Source: a virus. Taken from it: a stretch of 61,026 bases of DNA. The notes below the pieces were generated by a model. The model had not been told where the DNA came from. It made no database searches and worked only from the letters and a program-made list of their open reading frames with translations. Position 1 is the first letter of the stretch; each line of letters starts with the position of its first letter. The stretch is from positions 1 through 61,026 of the IMG/VR virus record IMGVR_UViG_3300048592_001388. One strand, written 5' to 3'. The position numbers and the translations under genes were made by a program. This document shows, piece by piece, positions 41,608 to 51,195 of the stretch.

Positions 41608-43166
41608 GCCTGAGCTATCTTTCCGTCTGCTCAGGCATCGAAGCAGCGACGGTCGCCTGGCATCCGCTGGGCTTCCGTCCGCTGGCCTTCTCCGAGATCG
41701 AGCCTTTCGCACGGGCGGTGCTCACCCATCACTATCCTGATGTGCCGCTGCATGGCGATTTCACGCTGCTGCGCGACGAGGACTGGATCGCTGGGGCCGA
41801 CATCCTGGTGGGCGGAACGCCATGCCAGGGATTTTCGATCGCAGGCCTGCGCCGCTCTCTTGATGACGCCCGTGGAAACCTCACCCTCGAGTTTTTGAGG
41901 CTTGCCGATGCCATTGATGAACGCCGCGACCGAGAAGGCCTCCCACCATGCATCGTTGTCTGGGAGAACGTCCCCGGCGTGCTCTCGGTCCGCGATAATG
42001 CCTTCGGCTGCTTCCTCTCGGGGTTATCTGGAGAGGACACCCCCTTCGTTCCGCCACGGGGCAAATGGACGAACGCGGGTGTGGCTCTTGGACCCGCGCG
42101 CGCAGTCGCGTGGCGGATCCTCGACGCCCAATTCTTCGGACTGGCCCAACGGCGCCGTCGTGTGTTCGTTGTCGCAAGTGCTCGAGAGGGGTTCGATCCC
42201 GCGGCGATTCTTCTTGAGTTCGAAGGCCTGCGCCGGGATTCTCCGCCGCGCCGAGAAGCGTGGCAAGACCTTGCCGCCGATGTTGCATCAGGCGCTGACG
42301 AGCGTCGCAGCCACTGGGACGGCGTAGAACATCCGCATCCCACGCTGAACCAGTCGTTCAACACCGGCGCCATCGGCTACAGCAATCAGGAACTGTTCAG
42401 CCAGCGAGGCGCGGGACTCGTTGGTGAGGCTTCGACGGGAGAGATCAGCCACTGCCTGAACGCCGGCGGCATGGGACGGCAGGATTACGAAACCGAGACG
42501 CTGGTCACACACGCGCTCCGCGGTGAAGGCTTCGATGCGTCGGAGGATGGCACGGGCAGAGGCACCCCACTGGTTCCGGTGGCCTTCTCGGCCAAGGATC
42601 ACGGCGCCGACGCCACGGAAGACCTTTCGCCCACGCTCAGGGCCATGCCGCATGATGCGAGCCATGCCAATGGCGGCGGCCAGATGGCGGTTGCCGTGCC
42701 TCTGCTGGAAGTCGGCAAGCGCACCGGACCGTCGTCGACCGATGACATGCGGGCCGGGCTCGGCATCGGCGAGGATGGCGACCCCATGTTCACCCTGCAG
42801 GCCGGGGCGCAGCACGGAGTCGCGGCCTATGCCTTCCAGGCAAGGATTGCCCGCAACGGGCGCGGCGACATGGGCGACCTCGTCAATGCCCTCACCATGT
42901 CCGGCGAGACGGGGAAGGGCGATACCGCGCCCTGCGTTGCGTTGCCAATGATGGTGCGTCGCTTGACGTGCGAAGAGGCGGAATCCCTGCAAGGCTTTCC
43001 GCGAGGATATACGCGCATTCCTTGGAAGAAGAGGTCCGCCGAAGACTGCCCCGACGGACCCCGTTACCGCGCGCTCGGCAATTCCATGGCGGTGAACGTC
43101 ATGGGCTGGATCGGAGAGCGCATCAGGGCGATGGTTGAGAACGGGAAAGACGGAGTGGAGCCATGA
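41604..43166 (+). CDS. C5-cytosine DNA methyltransferase
   Basis: The 520-aa protein has the C5-methylase motifs: I (VCSGIEAATVAW), IV with catalytic Cys74 in GGTPCQGFS, VI (VWENV), VIII (QRRRRVF) and X (ALGNSMAVNV). A large variable region of about 250 residues holds the target recognition part. A TTG start overlaps the previous stop (TTGA). It is a moron-like gene in the baseplate cluster and probably protects phage DNA from host restriction. Confidence 0.93.
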   Translation: MSLSYLSVCSGIEAATVAWHPLGFRPLAFSEIEPFARAVLTHHYPDVPLHGDFTLLRDEDWIAGADILVGGTPCQGFSIAGLRRSLDDARGNLTLEFLRLADAIDERRDREGLPPCIVVWENVPGVLSVRDNAFGCFLSGLSGEDTPFVPPRGKWTNAGVALGPARAVAWRILDAQFFGLAQRRRRVFVVASAREGFDPAAILLEFEGLRRDSPPRREAWQDLAADVASGADERRSHWDGVEHPHPTLNQSFNTGAIGYSNQELFSQRGAGLVGEASTGEISHCLNAGGMGRQDYETETLVTHALRGEGFDASEDGTGRGTPLVPVAFSAKDHGADATEDLSPTLRAMPHDASHANGGGQMAVAVPLLEVGKRTGPSSTDDMRAGLGIGEDGDPMFTLQAGAQHGVAAYAFQARIARNGRGDMGDLVNALTMSGETGKGDTAPCVALPMMVRRLTCEEAESLQGFPRGYTRIPWKKRSAEDCPDGPRYRALGNSMAVNVMGWIGERIRAMVENGKDGVEP

Positions 43167-43585
43167 GCACCAATCTCCGCGACCCCTCCGTTGGCCTCAA
43201 TGCGGCGACCGGCGGCATCCTGACCGGCTGGGACCATGTGGTCCAGTCGCTTCGGGACATATTCGACACGCGCTTCGGCTCGCGCATCATGCGCGAGTGG
43301 TACGGGTCCTTCGTGCCGAACCTTCTGGGGCGTCTCATCACGCCCGACGAGGTGGTTCCCTACTTCGCGGCGATCACCTCGGCCATCGAGCAGTGGGAGC
43401 CGCGCTTCCGGGTGACAAGAATCGAGGCGGTGAAGGTGACGCGGGATGGGCAGTTGCATGTGTTTCTCGAGGGCGAGTACCGGCCTCGCGCCGTCTACGG
43501 CGACTTTACCGCTGCGGGCGCCAGGCGGCTTGACGCCTATGCCAATCCGGACGGCCTGCTGATCGAGAAGAGGCTGTCGGCATGA
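43163..43585 (+). CDS. Baseplate protein W, GPW/gp25 family
   Basis: The 140-aa protein matches gp25/P2 W: DHVVQSLRDIFDTRFGSRIMREWYG near 27-50 and a later helix-strand part with AITSAIEQWEPRF. The start overlaps the methyltransferase stop (ATGA). It forms part of the baseplate wedge next to the sheath. Confidence 0.9.
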   Translation: MSTNLRDPSVGLNAATGGILTGWDHVVQSLRDIFDTRFGSRIMREWYGSFVPNLLGRLITPDEVVPYFAAITSAIEQWEPRFRVTRIEAVKVTRDGQLHVFLEGEYRPRAVYGDFTAAGARRLDAYANPDGLLIEKRLSA

Positions 43586-44442
43586 GTCGCTTCACCGCCA
43601 TCGACCTCTCGGGCCTCGCACCGCCCGACATCATCGAGACGCTGGATTACGAGCAGATCGTCAGCGCGATGCGGGACGACCTCGTCGAGCGCTTTCCGCT
43701 CATCGCGGGCGTGATCGACCTCGAGAGCGAGCCCGCCCGCAAGCTGATCGAGGCCTTCGCCTACCGCGAGCTTCGTCTCCGGGCCCGCATCAACGATGCG
43801 GCACGGGCCGTCCTGCTGGCCTCGTCCTGGGGCACCAACCTCGATCATCTGGGCGCGCTCTTCGCCACCGCCCGGCAGGCGGGCGAGGATGACAAGAGGT
43901 TCCGCCGCCGCATCCAGCTGGCGCCCGAGGCCTTCTCGGTCGCAGGTCCCGAGGGCGCCTATCAGTATCATGCGCTGACCGTGGCGCCCTGGGCCCGCGA
44001 TGTCTCGGCGGTGGCGCGCCGCCCCGGCGTGGTGCGTGTCACGGTGCTGAAGGAAGGTCCCGACCCTGTGCCTGCGCTCGCCGAGCGCGAGGCGGTCCGG
44101 CTCCACCTCAAGGACGAGGCCATCCGCCCGCTCACCGATGTGGTGGAGGTGCTGGCACCCGTCATCCGCCGCACCCGGATCGTGGCGAAGCTGACACTCT
44201 ATCCCGGCCCCGATGGCGAGCTGGTGCGGCAGCGCGTGCTCGCCGCCGTCACCGCATGGGTGGAGAGGAACCGCATGCTCGGCATGAACCTCCGCCGCTC
44301 GGCGCTCTACGCGGCGTTGCATCAGGAGGGTGTGCATTCGGTCGACCTCGTCTCTCCGGCAGAGGATCTCGTGCTCGACGTCACCGAGGTCTACTCGGTG
44401 GACGCCATCGAGGTGAGCGTGAGTTCCAACCGCGATGAGTGA
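43582..44442 (+). CDS. Baseplate protein J, gp47-like
   Basis: The 286-aa protein has the P2 J pattern: N-terminal FTAIDLSGLAPPDIIETLDYEQI, helical EPARKLIEAFAYREL near 53-67, GPEGAYQYHAL near 125 and a C-terminal helical domain. It overlaps W and I genes (ATGA; 8 bases). It forms the outer baseplate wedge. Confidence 0.92.
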   Translation: MSRFTAIDLSGLAPPDIIETLDYEQIVSAMRDDLVERFPLIAGVIDLESEPARKLIEAFAYRELRLRARINDAARAVLLASSWGTNLDHLGALFATARQAGEDDKRFRRRIQLAPEAFSVAGPEGAYQYHALTVAPWARDVSAVARRPGVVRVTVLKEGPDPVPALAEREAVRLHLKDEAIRPLTDVVEVLAPVIRRTRIVAKLTLYPGPDGELVRQRVLAAVTAWVERNRMLGMNLRRSALYAALHQEGVHSVDLVSPAEDLVLDVTEVYSVDAIEVSVSSNRDE

Positions 44443-45703
44443 CGCCATGACCCGGCAGACGCTGCTGTCGCCGAACCACACGCCCTTCGAGGAAGCTTTC
44501 GACCTCACGGGCGCGCGCATCGATGAGCTTCCCGTCGATGTGCGCAAACTGGTGCGGCCTAGGAATATCCCGTCCTCGCACCTGCCGTGGCTGGCATGGG
44601 GCCTCTCGGTCGATCTGTGGGAACCGGAGTGGTCAGAGGAGAAGCATCGCTCGTTGGCGGCCCGTGCGCTGCCGATGCATGCCCGGAAAGGGACGCAGGC
44701 GTCGATTGCGGAGCATATCCGCATCATGGGTGCCGAGCCCCGCCGCTTCATCGTGCCGCCGGCCAAGACTTATCTGATGGAAGGCTTCACGGAGGAAGAG
44801 CGGCAGGCCTTCCTCGCGCGCTTTCCGCAGCTCCGCATCTATCCCTTCGTCGCGCGGGGCACGTACCGCTTTGCGCACTTCACATCGGGGGCATTCGGCA
44901 GAGCGAAGGCGTTTCTGGACGCCTGCTGCATCAAGGACGTGGGAGCATGGTCACGCTACATCCGCACGGCGAGGCTGTGGGACCGCGGCGAGGAAGCGAC
45001 GCTCACCATTCGCGCCGTGACGCCCGAAGGTATCGGAAGGTTCCACGCCGCCGAATTCGACGAGGTGGTGCTGGGCGCAAAGCCGACGAGGGCATTGCAT
45101 CTCGATGCGCAGCCGAAGGCGAGGGCGTTTCTGGTAGACGATTTCGGGGTGGCGCAGCGGCTGATTCGTATTCCGCGCGATACCAGCTATTCCTATCGTC
45201 TTGGCCGCGAGACCTACACCACCGCGTGGCCCAACGCTGACCTCGTCGATGTGCGCCCGCAAATCGTGGCCGAGCGACACGAGGGACAGCCTGGTACCCT
45301 CTACGCAACACGCCGGCAGTTCATCTCTGGCAAGCACCTGCCGCCGTCCATCGCGTGGCAGTACATTTACGAGCGCTGGCACATCCACGATCCAGACCGC
45401 ACGCCGGATGTACGATTGCGCTCGACACACCTCGGCTTCACGCGGCTCGGCATGCCGCCTTATCACGCCGAGATTCGCACCAGGATCTCAGGCACACAGG
45501 CCCCGCGCACCGCAGGTCTCTTCGTCACCGGTCACCTGATGACCGGCAACCGCAAACCCATCTCAGCCGTCCGCGAGGCGGTGCGCGTCTCGAAGTCGCT
45601 GCGGGACCGGATCCTGCTCGACACAAAGACATACCGATTCCCGCGCGTTGGCGACCGGCTCAAGGCCGGAACCGTGACGCTCGGACGCTTCATCGCGGCA
45701 TAG
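44435..45703 (+). CDS. Tail protein I, P2 gpI-like, with long C-terminal extension
   Basis: Residues 1-150 match P2 I (FDLTGARIDELP, LPWLAWGLSVDLWEPEW, RKGTQASIAEHIRIMG), a baseplate wedge component. The whole is 422 aa, far longer than the about 180 aa of P2 I, so about 270 C-terminal residues form an extra domain, possibly for attaching the fibre gene products that follow. It lies 14 bp before the next gene. Confidence 0.88.
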   Translation: MSDAMTRQTLLSPNHTPFEEAFDLTGARIDELPVDVRKLVRPRNIPSSHLPWLAWGLSVDLWEPEWSEEKHRSLAARALPMHARKGTQASIAEHIRIMGAEPRRFIVPPAKTYLMEGFTEEERQAFLARFPQLRIYPFVARGTYRFAHFTSGAFGRAKAFLDACCIKDVGAWSRYIRTARLWDRGEEATLTIRAVTPEGIGRFHAAEFDEVVLGAKPTRALHLDAQPKARAFLVDDFGVAQRLIRIPRDTSYSYRLGRETYTTAWPNADLVDVRPQIVAERHEGQPGTLYATRRQFISGKHLPPSIAWQYIYERWHIHDPDRTPDVRLRSTHLGFTRLGMPPYHAEIRTRISGTQAPRTAGLFVTGHLMTGNRKPISAVREAVRVSKSLRDRILLDTKTYRFPRVGDRLKAGTVTLGRFIAA

Positions 45704-45716
45704 AAGGACCAGGCAC

Positions 45717-48023
45717 GTGGAACAGACCGTCATCTTCAGGGACCGGCAGGAACTGCAATCGGCCGATCTCAACAATGCCCAGGACTTCGCGCGGGCGTCC
45801 CTCGACCATGTGGTGAAGGACGCGATCGACGGCGGCAAGGCCTATACCGGCTTTTCCGCGTCGAAGACCGCGGCCACCGAGATCACCCTGTCGCCGGGGC
45901 GCTATTATGCCGGTGGCCAGGTCTTCGCCCGCAACGAGAACGTGGTCATCGACCTGTTCAACTCGCTGCCGCTGGTGACGAAGAAGCGGGTCGCCATCGT
46001 CGCCTTCGGCCAGTCCGTCGATACAGACGTCCAGCCCCGCGACTTCCTGATCGACGCCCAGCTCGGCAGCACCGAGCCCCAGGCGGTCGCCATGGAGAAC
46101 ATGCGTCGCGCCGAGCTCTCGGCGGTGGCGGGCGTGGAGGGCCCCGATCCCTCCTATCCCCCGACGGACGCCGCCACCGTGGTGATCTGTTACGCCGTCC
46201 TCGACACGGCGGGGATCGTCTCGATCGAGCAGTGGGCTCCCAGCCAGCTTCCCAACCTCAGGCTGGTGGCCAACCGGGTCTCGGCCCTCGAGGTGTGGCG
46301 CGGCCAGATCAGCGGCCAGGTCGATACGCTCCGCACTGACCTCTCGGCGCTGGCTGACCGTCTGGGGGCCTATGCGCTCAAGAGCGAGACGGTGGACCTG
46401 ACCGAGCAGCTCGAGGAGCTCCGCCGCAAGGTCTACGAGCCCGGCGCCTACATCTATTACGGCACCAACCATTTCCTGACGGACGAAGGCTCCAACTTCG
46501 ACCACCCTGCCTTCGATGCGATCGTGGGGGAGGGGGTGCGCTTTCCCGAGGCGGGCTCGGCCACTTCGGCCTTGGCGCTCCTCAACCCGAACAATGCCTT
46601 CGTGTCGGTCAACAACGGTTTCGTTCTCCCGAAGTACAGCCACGGCCTGCGCATGAACCTCGCCGGTTATTCGGGCGAGCTGCGCATGGCGCAGTACACC
46701 TTCGAGACCACCGCCATCCGCCAGCTGTTCCGCTCCCGTGAGCGCCGCCGCTACGGCGCAACGAAGCAGGTCTGCACCAATTCCGCCTGGTGGCGTCAGG
46801 GGATCTACGACCAGGCCGCCAGCACCTTCACCCGCAACGGCGAGACCTGGGAGGTGGTGAACGGCATCCCCGACCGCATGCCCAACGGCCAGTTCATCCC
46901 CAACGGCAACGTCCACTGGGTGCGCCTCACCCAGTTCTGGATCGACATCTTTCTCGAGCCCTACTGGGACCGGGTGACCGCTACCACCACCTTGAACGGC
47001 CAGCAGGTGGCTCAGACCTTCCTCAACTCGCAGGACGGCTGGCTCACCCAGGTGGGAGTGTATTTTAGCCGGAAGGCGGCGGCGGGCGATGTCCATGTGC
47101 TGGTCTGCGAGACGGCCTTCGGCATGCCGGACCTCTCCCGGGTGATTTCCCGGACCGTGCTGCCGGTGGCCGACATCCAGGTCGGGGCCGTCGCCGCCAA
47201 CGCCGCCCTTCCGGCCCTTCTGGAAACCACCGTCCCCATCATCCCGGCCTATCTGGTCTCCGGACGCCGCTATGCCATCGTGCTGGTGACCACGGGCGAC
47301 CATTACGTCGCCATGACCAATACCGACAACGGGATTGTCCAGGGCACCTTCTTCGTCTCGACCGACGGGGCCTTCTTCGCCGGCAATCTGGTCGACGATC
47401 TCAAGATGCGGCTCTACTTTGCCAAATTCGAGCGCTCCCGCCTCTCGGTCGAGCTGAGCCCCCTGCAGCTGGCGGGTGGCATACTCGATCTCGACATCCT
47501 GAACGAGGGCATCACGCCCCCGGCCTGCCGCACCGATTTCGAGGTGCAGGTGAACGGCGCCTGGATTCCGCTCGACGGGGCGCCCAATGGCCCGAACCTC
47601 TCGGGGCTCCCGGCCATCCTGCCGCTGAGGGTGACGCTCACCGGCACCACCGACCTGATGCCGGGCTTCGGGCTGAGCAACTCGCAGGCCATTGTCAGCC
47701 GGTCCAAGACGGCCTTCACCTGGATGGGCGAGACCCGGACACTGGGCTCTCCCACCACCAGCATCAAGATCATCACCGATCTTCAGGCATTCGATGAGAC
47801 GAAACATGATTGCACCGTGACCTTGCTGTCCGGCGCGGACCTGTCCGGCAGCGAAACCGCAGATGTGGTCGAGGACGTGCTTCTCGCCAACGGCGCGATC
47901 CGGCGCACTTCGGTGTTCAACCTGACGGCGGTCAGCACCTATGCGGTGCGGATCGTCGGCTCCACCACCAGTGCGGCCGAGCAGTTCCTTGTCGCGGAAC
48001 TGATCGAGTTCGCCCAGTCGTAA
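45717..48023 (+). CDS. Large tail fibre / baseplate protein, DUF4815-like
   Basis: The 768-aa protein starts with GTG after AGGACC. Its N-terminal 250 residues (QELQSADLNNAQDFARASLDHVVKDAI; VEGPDPSYPPTDA) resemble the DUF4815 baseplate-attached structural family. The central and C-terminal parts are beta-rich (VTLTGTTDLMPGF). It takes the P2 H position and may be the fibre stem or host recognition part. Exact role not certain. Confidence 0.7.
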   Translation: MEQTVIFRDRQELQSADLNNAQDFARASLDHVVKDAIDGGKAYTGFSASKTAATEITLSPGRYYAGGQVFARNENVVIDLFNSLPLVTKKRVAIVAFGQSVDTDVQPRDFLIDAQLGSTEPQAVAMENMRRAELSAVAGVEGPDPSYPPTDAATVVICYAVLDTAGIVSIEQWAPSQLPNLRLVANRVSALEVWRGQISGQVDTLRTDLSALADRLGAYALKSETVDLTEQLEELRRKVYEPGAYIYYGTNHFLTDEGSNFDHPAFDAIVGEGVRFPEAGSATSALALLNPNNAFVSVNNGFVLPKYSHGLRMNLAGYSGELRMAQYTFETTAIRQLFRSRERRRYGATKQVCTNSAWWRQGIYDQAASTFTRNGETWEVVNGIPDRMPNGQFIPNGNVHWVRLTQFWIDIFLEPYWDRVTATTTLNGQQVAQTFLNSQDGWLTQVGVYFSRKAAAGDVHVLVCETAFGMPDLSRVISRTVLPVADIQVGAVAANAALPALLETTVPIIPAYLVSGRRYAIVLVTTGDHYVAMTNTDNGIVQGTFFVSTDGAFFAGNLVDDLKMRLYFAKFERSRLSVELSPLQLAGGILDLDILNEGITPPACRTDFEVQVNGAWIPLDGAPNGPNLSGLPAILPLRVTLTGTTDLMPGFGLSNSQAIVSRSKTAFTWMGETRTLGSPTTSIKIITDLQAFDETKHDCTVTLLSGADLSGSETADVVEDVLLANGAIRRTSVFNLTAVSTYAVRIVGSTTSAAEQFLVAELIEFAQS

Positions 48024-48043
48024 GAGCTACAGGCAGGAGAGAC

Positions 48044-48217
48044 ATGATGGCCAGCAAGCCCACTCATTACAGGATCACCGTCAACAGGCCATTGGAGGTG
48101 GCGAACGCCCGCTTCCGCCCGGGTGCGCGCTACACCGTCAAGGCCGCCGTCCACGATACGCTTCGCGAACAGGCGGCGGATGCCATCGCCACCGCCGAGC
48201 CGATGCTGATGGAGTGA
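48044..48217 (+). CDS. Small phage protein, 57 aa
   Basis: GGCAGGAGA precedes a double ATG. The short basic protein (THYRITVNRPLEVANARFRPG) has a central region typical of small phage baseplate or fibre companions. It ends 7 bases before the next gene. Probably fibre assembly related, by location only. Confidence 0.65.
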   Translation: MMASKPTHYRITVNRPLEVANARFRPGARYTVKAAVHDTLREQAADAIATAEPMLME

Positions 48218-48224
48218 CAGCGCC

Positions 48225-49013
48225 ATGTTGAGGTTCGAGGATCTCCGGGTCCGCGACAGCCAATCGCTCGACCGGGACTTCTTCAACCGGCGCTTCCGGC
48301 TGATCGCCGAGGCGCTGGGACAGCTGGGAACCGAGGTGACCTCGGTCACCACCGACACCGACCGGCTCGTCACCCTCGGGCTGACCCGGGTCAACGAGGT
48401 CCTGGGGCCGCTGCTCGCCAGGCTGCAGGCCGCCGCGGAAAACGGCTTCCTCGTCGCCGCCTCCGACACGCCGCTCACTGTCACATCCGGCCTGCAAACG
48501 ACGCTGGTGATTGCCAGCGAAGCCGAACGCGACCTGTTCACGCCGACGCCCTATGTGCTGCTGACCCGCCGGGCGGAGGACACGGAGCATGATTACGCCG
48601 TGCTGCGGGTCGAAGGGTATGACCGCACCAGTGGCGGCCTCGCCTTCGAGGTGGTGCTGGTCAATGGTGCCATCGGCGATGCCGTGCATGACGACTGGGT
48701 GATTTCGGCGACGGCGGGCATCAGCGTCGCGGTGCTGGAAGCCGCCACATCTGTGCAGGCGACCCTGGCGCTGGCCCAGCAGGCGGCGCAGGACGCTGCT
48801 GAGGCAGCTGCGACGGCGGAATCGGTTCTGGCCTCGGGCCCTGTCTCGTCGGTCAATGGCCGAACGGGCGCCGTGGTGCTCGGCATGTCCGACATTGCCG
48901 GCCTGGTGAGCGCGCTCGCCGCCAAGGCCGACAGCAGCCACGGCCACACCATCGCGCAGGTATCCAACCTGCAGGCGACGCTCAATGCCATCAGCGATGG
49001 CGGAGCCTACTGA
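48225..49013 (+). CDS. Tail fibre-like protein, 262 aa
   Basis: An N-terminal helical part (DRDFFNRRFRLIAEALGQL) is followed by a beta-rich middle and an Ala-rich helix, then PVSSVNGRTGAVVLGMSDIAGL with ALAAKADSSHGHTIAQVSNL. This last motif also occurs in the fibre gene at 58943, a sign of fibre exchange. It should be part of the fibre or its chaperone. The end is abrupt, with no receptor-binding tip. Confidence 0.65.
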   Translation: MLRFEDLRVRDSQSLDRDFFNRRFRLIAEALGQLGTEVTSVTTDTDRLVTLGLTRVNEVLGPLLARLQAAAENGFLVAASDTPLTVTSGLQTTLVIASEAERDLFTPTPYVLLTRRAEDTEHDYAVLRVEGYDRTSGGLAFEVVLVNGAIGDAVHDDWVISATAGISVAVLEAATSVQATLALAQQAAQDAAEAAATAESVLASGPVSSVNGRTGAVVLGMSDIAGLVSALAAKADSSHGHTIAQVSNLQATLNAISDGGAY

Positions 49014-49041
49014 GCACCCGGAAACAAGGCGAGGAACGAAC

Positions 49042-49269
49042 ATGACGCAGTCGCTCATCGAGCAGCTGTCGCAGAAGGTAGCGATCGGCGGCGTGAAGGA
49101 CATCGAGGTGACCGGCATCGTGGAGGATGGCGCGGGCGGCTGGATCCGCTCGGTTCGCTTCCATGGCACGCCCGCATCCGGCACGAACAAGGCGCTCGTC
49201 CTCGAGGTGTTGCTCCAGTCCACCGAGAAGGCCGACCTCGCCATCACCACGCCCGAGATCGATTTCTGA
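49042..49269 (+). CDS. Small phage protein, 75 aa
   Basis: The start is set by a GAGGAAC site (MTQSLIEQLSQKVAIGG). It is compact and beta-rich with VKDIEVTGIVEDGAGGWIRSVRF and LQSTEKADLAITTPEIDF. Its location before the sheath gene is where P2-like phages keep small fibre companions. Function unknown. Confidence 0.6.
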   Translation: MTQSLIEQLSQKVAIGGVKDIEVTGIVEDGAGGWIRSVRFHGTPASGTNKALVLEVLLQSTEKADLAITTPEIDF

Positions 49270-49313
49270 TCGGGTTCCACTCCGCCTTCTGAACCCGTCC
49301 AGACCTCTCAACA

Positions 49314-49346
49314 CCCGTCCCGCGGTAATTCCGTGCGGCGGGTTTT
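49314..49346 (+). terminator. Imperfect hairpin with T-tail before the sheath gene
   Basis: Arms at 49314-49325 and 49331-49342 pair with a few mismatches around a 5-base loop, and TTTT follows at 49343-49346. It would end transcripts from the baseplate-fibre genes; the sheath gene starts at 49365. Confidence 0.45.
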
Positions 49347-49364
49347 CTGCAATGGAGACCTTCC

Positions 49365-50612
49365 ATGTCTGATCCGACTTTTGGCATTTCGATCACGCGG
49401 ATCGACAATGAACCGCGTCCCGCCGTCTACAGCGACATGTCGGTGGTGGGCCTCATCGGTACCGCGCCCGAGGCCGATCCGGCGTTATTTCCGTTGGATA
49501 CGCCAGTGTTTCTCTATTCCGACGATGTCGCAAAGCGTACGGCACTCGGCACACCAGGCACCATTCACGATGCCCTCACCCTGATCAATGCTCAGCTGGG
49601 CGAGTTCCAGGTCGCGGCCAAGGTTGTCGTGGTGCGGGTGGAGGAGGGCCTTACCGCCGACGCGACCATTGCCAACATTGTGGGGGATGGAATTTCCACC
49701 GGCCTGGAAGCCTTCGTTCAGGCGGGGCCGCTACTCGGTGTCATCCCGCGGCTCATCTGCGCGCCCGGCTTCACCAGCCAGCGGACGGGAACCGATGCCA
49801 ATGCCGTCTGCGCCGCTCTGCCTGCGCTCTGCAACAAGCTTCTCGCCCATGCCGTGGTGGACGGCCCTGCTACCACCGAACAGGCCGCCATCGATTGGCG
49901 CGAGACGATTTCCTCGAGCCGGCTCATTCCTGTGGATCCGGCCGTCCGCGTCATGGCGGGAACCGAGGTTGCAGTGATGCCGCTTTCGCCGGCCGTCATC
50001 GGCATCGGCGTCAGGCGCGACCACGAGAAGCAGGGCCGTCCCTTCCATTCCTGGGCCAACCAGCCGGTCGCGGGCATTGTCGGCCCGTCGCGGCCGATCA
50101 ACTTCTCGCTGACCGATGGCGCCACCGAGGGTCAGCGCCTTCTCTCGCACAATGTCGGGGTCCTTCTCCGTGGCGAGCTGGGCGTCGAGACGGCCATCGC
50201 CTCCGGCGGATTCGTCTATGTGGGCACTGACAACGCCGGCGAGGATGATCTCTGGCGCTTCTACAACGTCACGCGCGGGAGGGATTACATCCACCTGATG
50301 TTCCTGCGCACACTCAGGTTTTATCTCGGACGCTTCAATCTCACCGGCCAGACCATCCAGGCGGTGCTCAACACAATGGGCTTCGCCATGCGCGACCTCA
50401 AGGCCGATAGCGACATCCTCGGCTACGAGGTCAAGTTCACGCGGGACCAGAATTCGCCGGAAGAACTGCGGCAGGGCCGCTTCACGGTCAGTTTTGCGGC
50501 CGAAGAGGCGCCGGTGCTCCGCTATCTCGGCATCCAGTCCGCGCGCTACCGGCCGGCCCTCGATGCGCTGCTCGACGACCTGCTTGCCCAGGTCGATGCC
50601 GTTACCGGCTGA
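49365..50612 (+). CDS. Contractile tail sheath protein, P2 FI-like
   Basis: The 415-aa protein has the tail sheath pattern: N-terminal FGISITRIDNEPRPAVYSDMSVVGLIGTAPEAD, central PRLICAPGFTS, and C-terminal DYIHLMFLRTLRFYLGRF. It polymerises round the tube and contracts on infection, which makes this a myovirus-type phage. Start ATG after a weak GGAGA site. Confidence 0.94.
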   Translation: MSDPTFGISITRIDNEPRPAVYSDMSVVGLIGTAPEADPALFPLDTPVFLYSDDVAKRTALGTPGTIHDALTLINAQLGEFQVAAKVVVVRVEEGLTADATIANIVGDGISTGLEAFVQAGPLLGVIPRLICAPGFTSQRTGTDANAVCAALPALCNKLLAHAVVDGPATTEQAAIDWRETISSSRLIPVDPAVRVMAGTEVAVMPLSPAVIGIGVRRDHEKQGRPFHSWANQPVAGIVGPSRPINFSLTDGATEGQRLLSHNVGVLLRGELGVETAIASGGFVYVGTDNAGEDDLWRFYNVTRGRDYIHLMFLRTLRFYLGRFNLTGQTIQAVLNTMGFAMRDLKADSDILGYEVKFTRDQNSPEELRQGRFTVSFAAEEAPVLRYLGIQSARYRPALDALLDDLLAQVDAVTG

Positions 50613-50638
50613 TCGCCACACAACAAGGAGGAATTTCC

Positions 50639-51169
50639 ATGAGCACAATCCACGTCATGGAGGCGGCAAATCTGTTCGCCGGCGATCACGACCCCACCGC
50701 CTCGAAGCATCTCACACTGGCCGAACTCAAGCTGCCCACCCTGCAGGAAATGTACCAGGACCATCATGCCGGCGGCTCCCGCGTCCAGATCGAGGTGGCG
50801 GTCGGCATCCAGAAGCTCGAGCCCACCTTCAAGCTCAATGGCTGGGATCCTGAGCTCCTCACGCAGTTTGGCCTCGGCTCGTCCCGCCAGAAGGTCTTCA
50901 CAGCCTATGGCGTGATCCGCGACAAGCGGACCGGCATTGCGATCGAATCCAAGGCCATCATCGAGGGTCGCCTCGGCAAGATCGAGTCCGACGCCTTCCA
51001 GCGAGGCGAACTTCAAGGGCACGAATACGCCATCAACGAGGTCATGCACTACGAGCTCTGGTTCAATGAGAAGGAAAAGCTGTTCTGGGACTTCTTCTCC
51101 TCCGAGTGGCGCCTCGACGGCGTCTCGCAGAACGATGACGAACGCCGCATCCTGCGTGTCCAGCGCTGA
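50639..51169 (+). CDS. Major tail tube protein, P2 FII-like
   Basis: The 176-aa protein has a strong AAGGAGGAA ribosome site. Pattern includes HLTLAELKLPTLQEMYQDHHAGGSR-type N-terminus and a beta-rich core ending RILRVQR, matching PF04985. It builds the inner tube through which DNA passes. Follows the sheath as in P2. Confidence 0.92.
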   Translation: MSTIHVMEAANLFAGDHDPTASKHLTLAELKLPTLQEMYQDHHAGGSRVQIEVAVGIQKLEPTFKLNGWDPELLTQFGLGSSRQKVFTAYGVIRDKRTGIAIESKAIIEGRLGKIESDAFQRGELQGHEYAINEVMHYELWFNEKEKLFWDFFSSEWRLDGVSQNDDERRILRVQR

Positions 51170-51195
51170 ATGCCTGACTTTCCGGAGATGACAGC

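Noticed and set aside
45690-47807. Long minus-strand frame opposite the large fibre gene
   Set aside because: Low-complexity Gly/Val/Asp/Arg-rich translation without motifs; shadow of the plus-strand gene.
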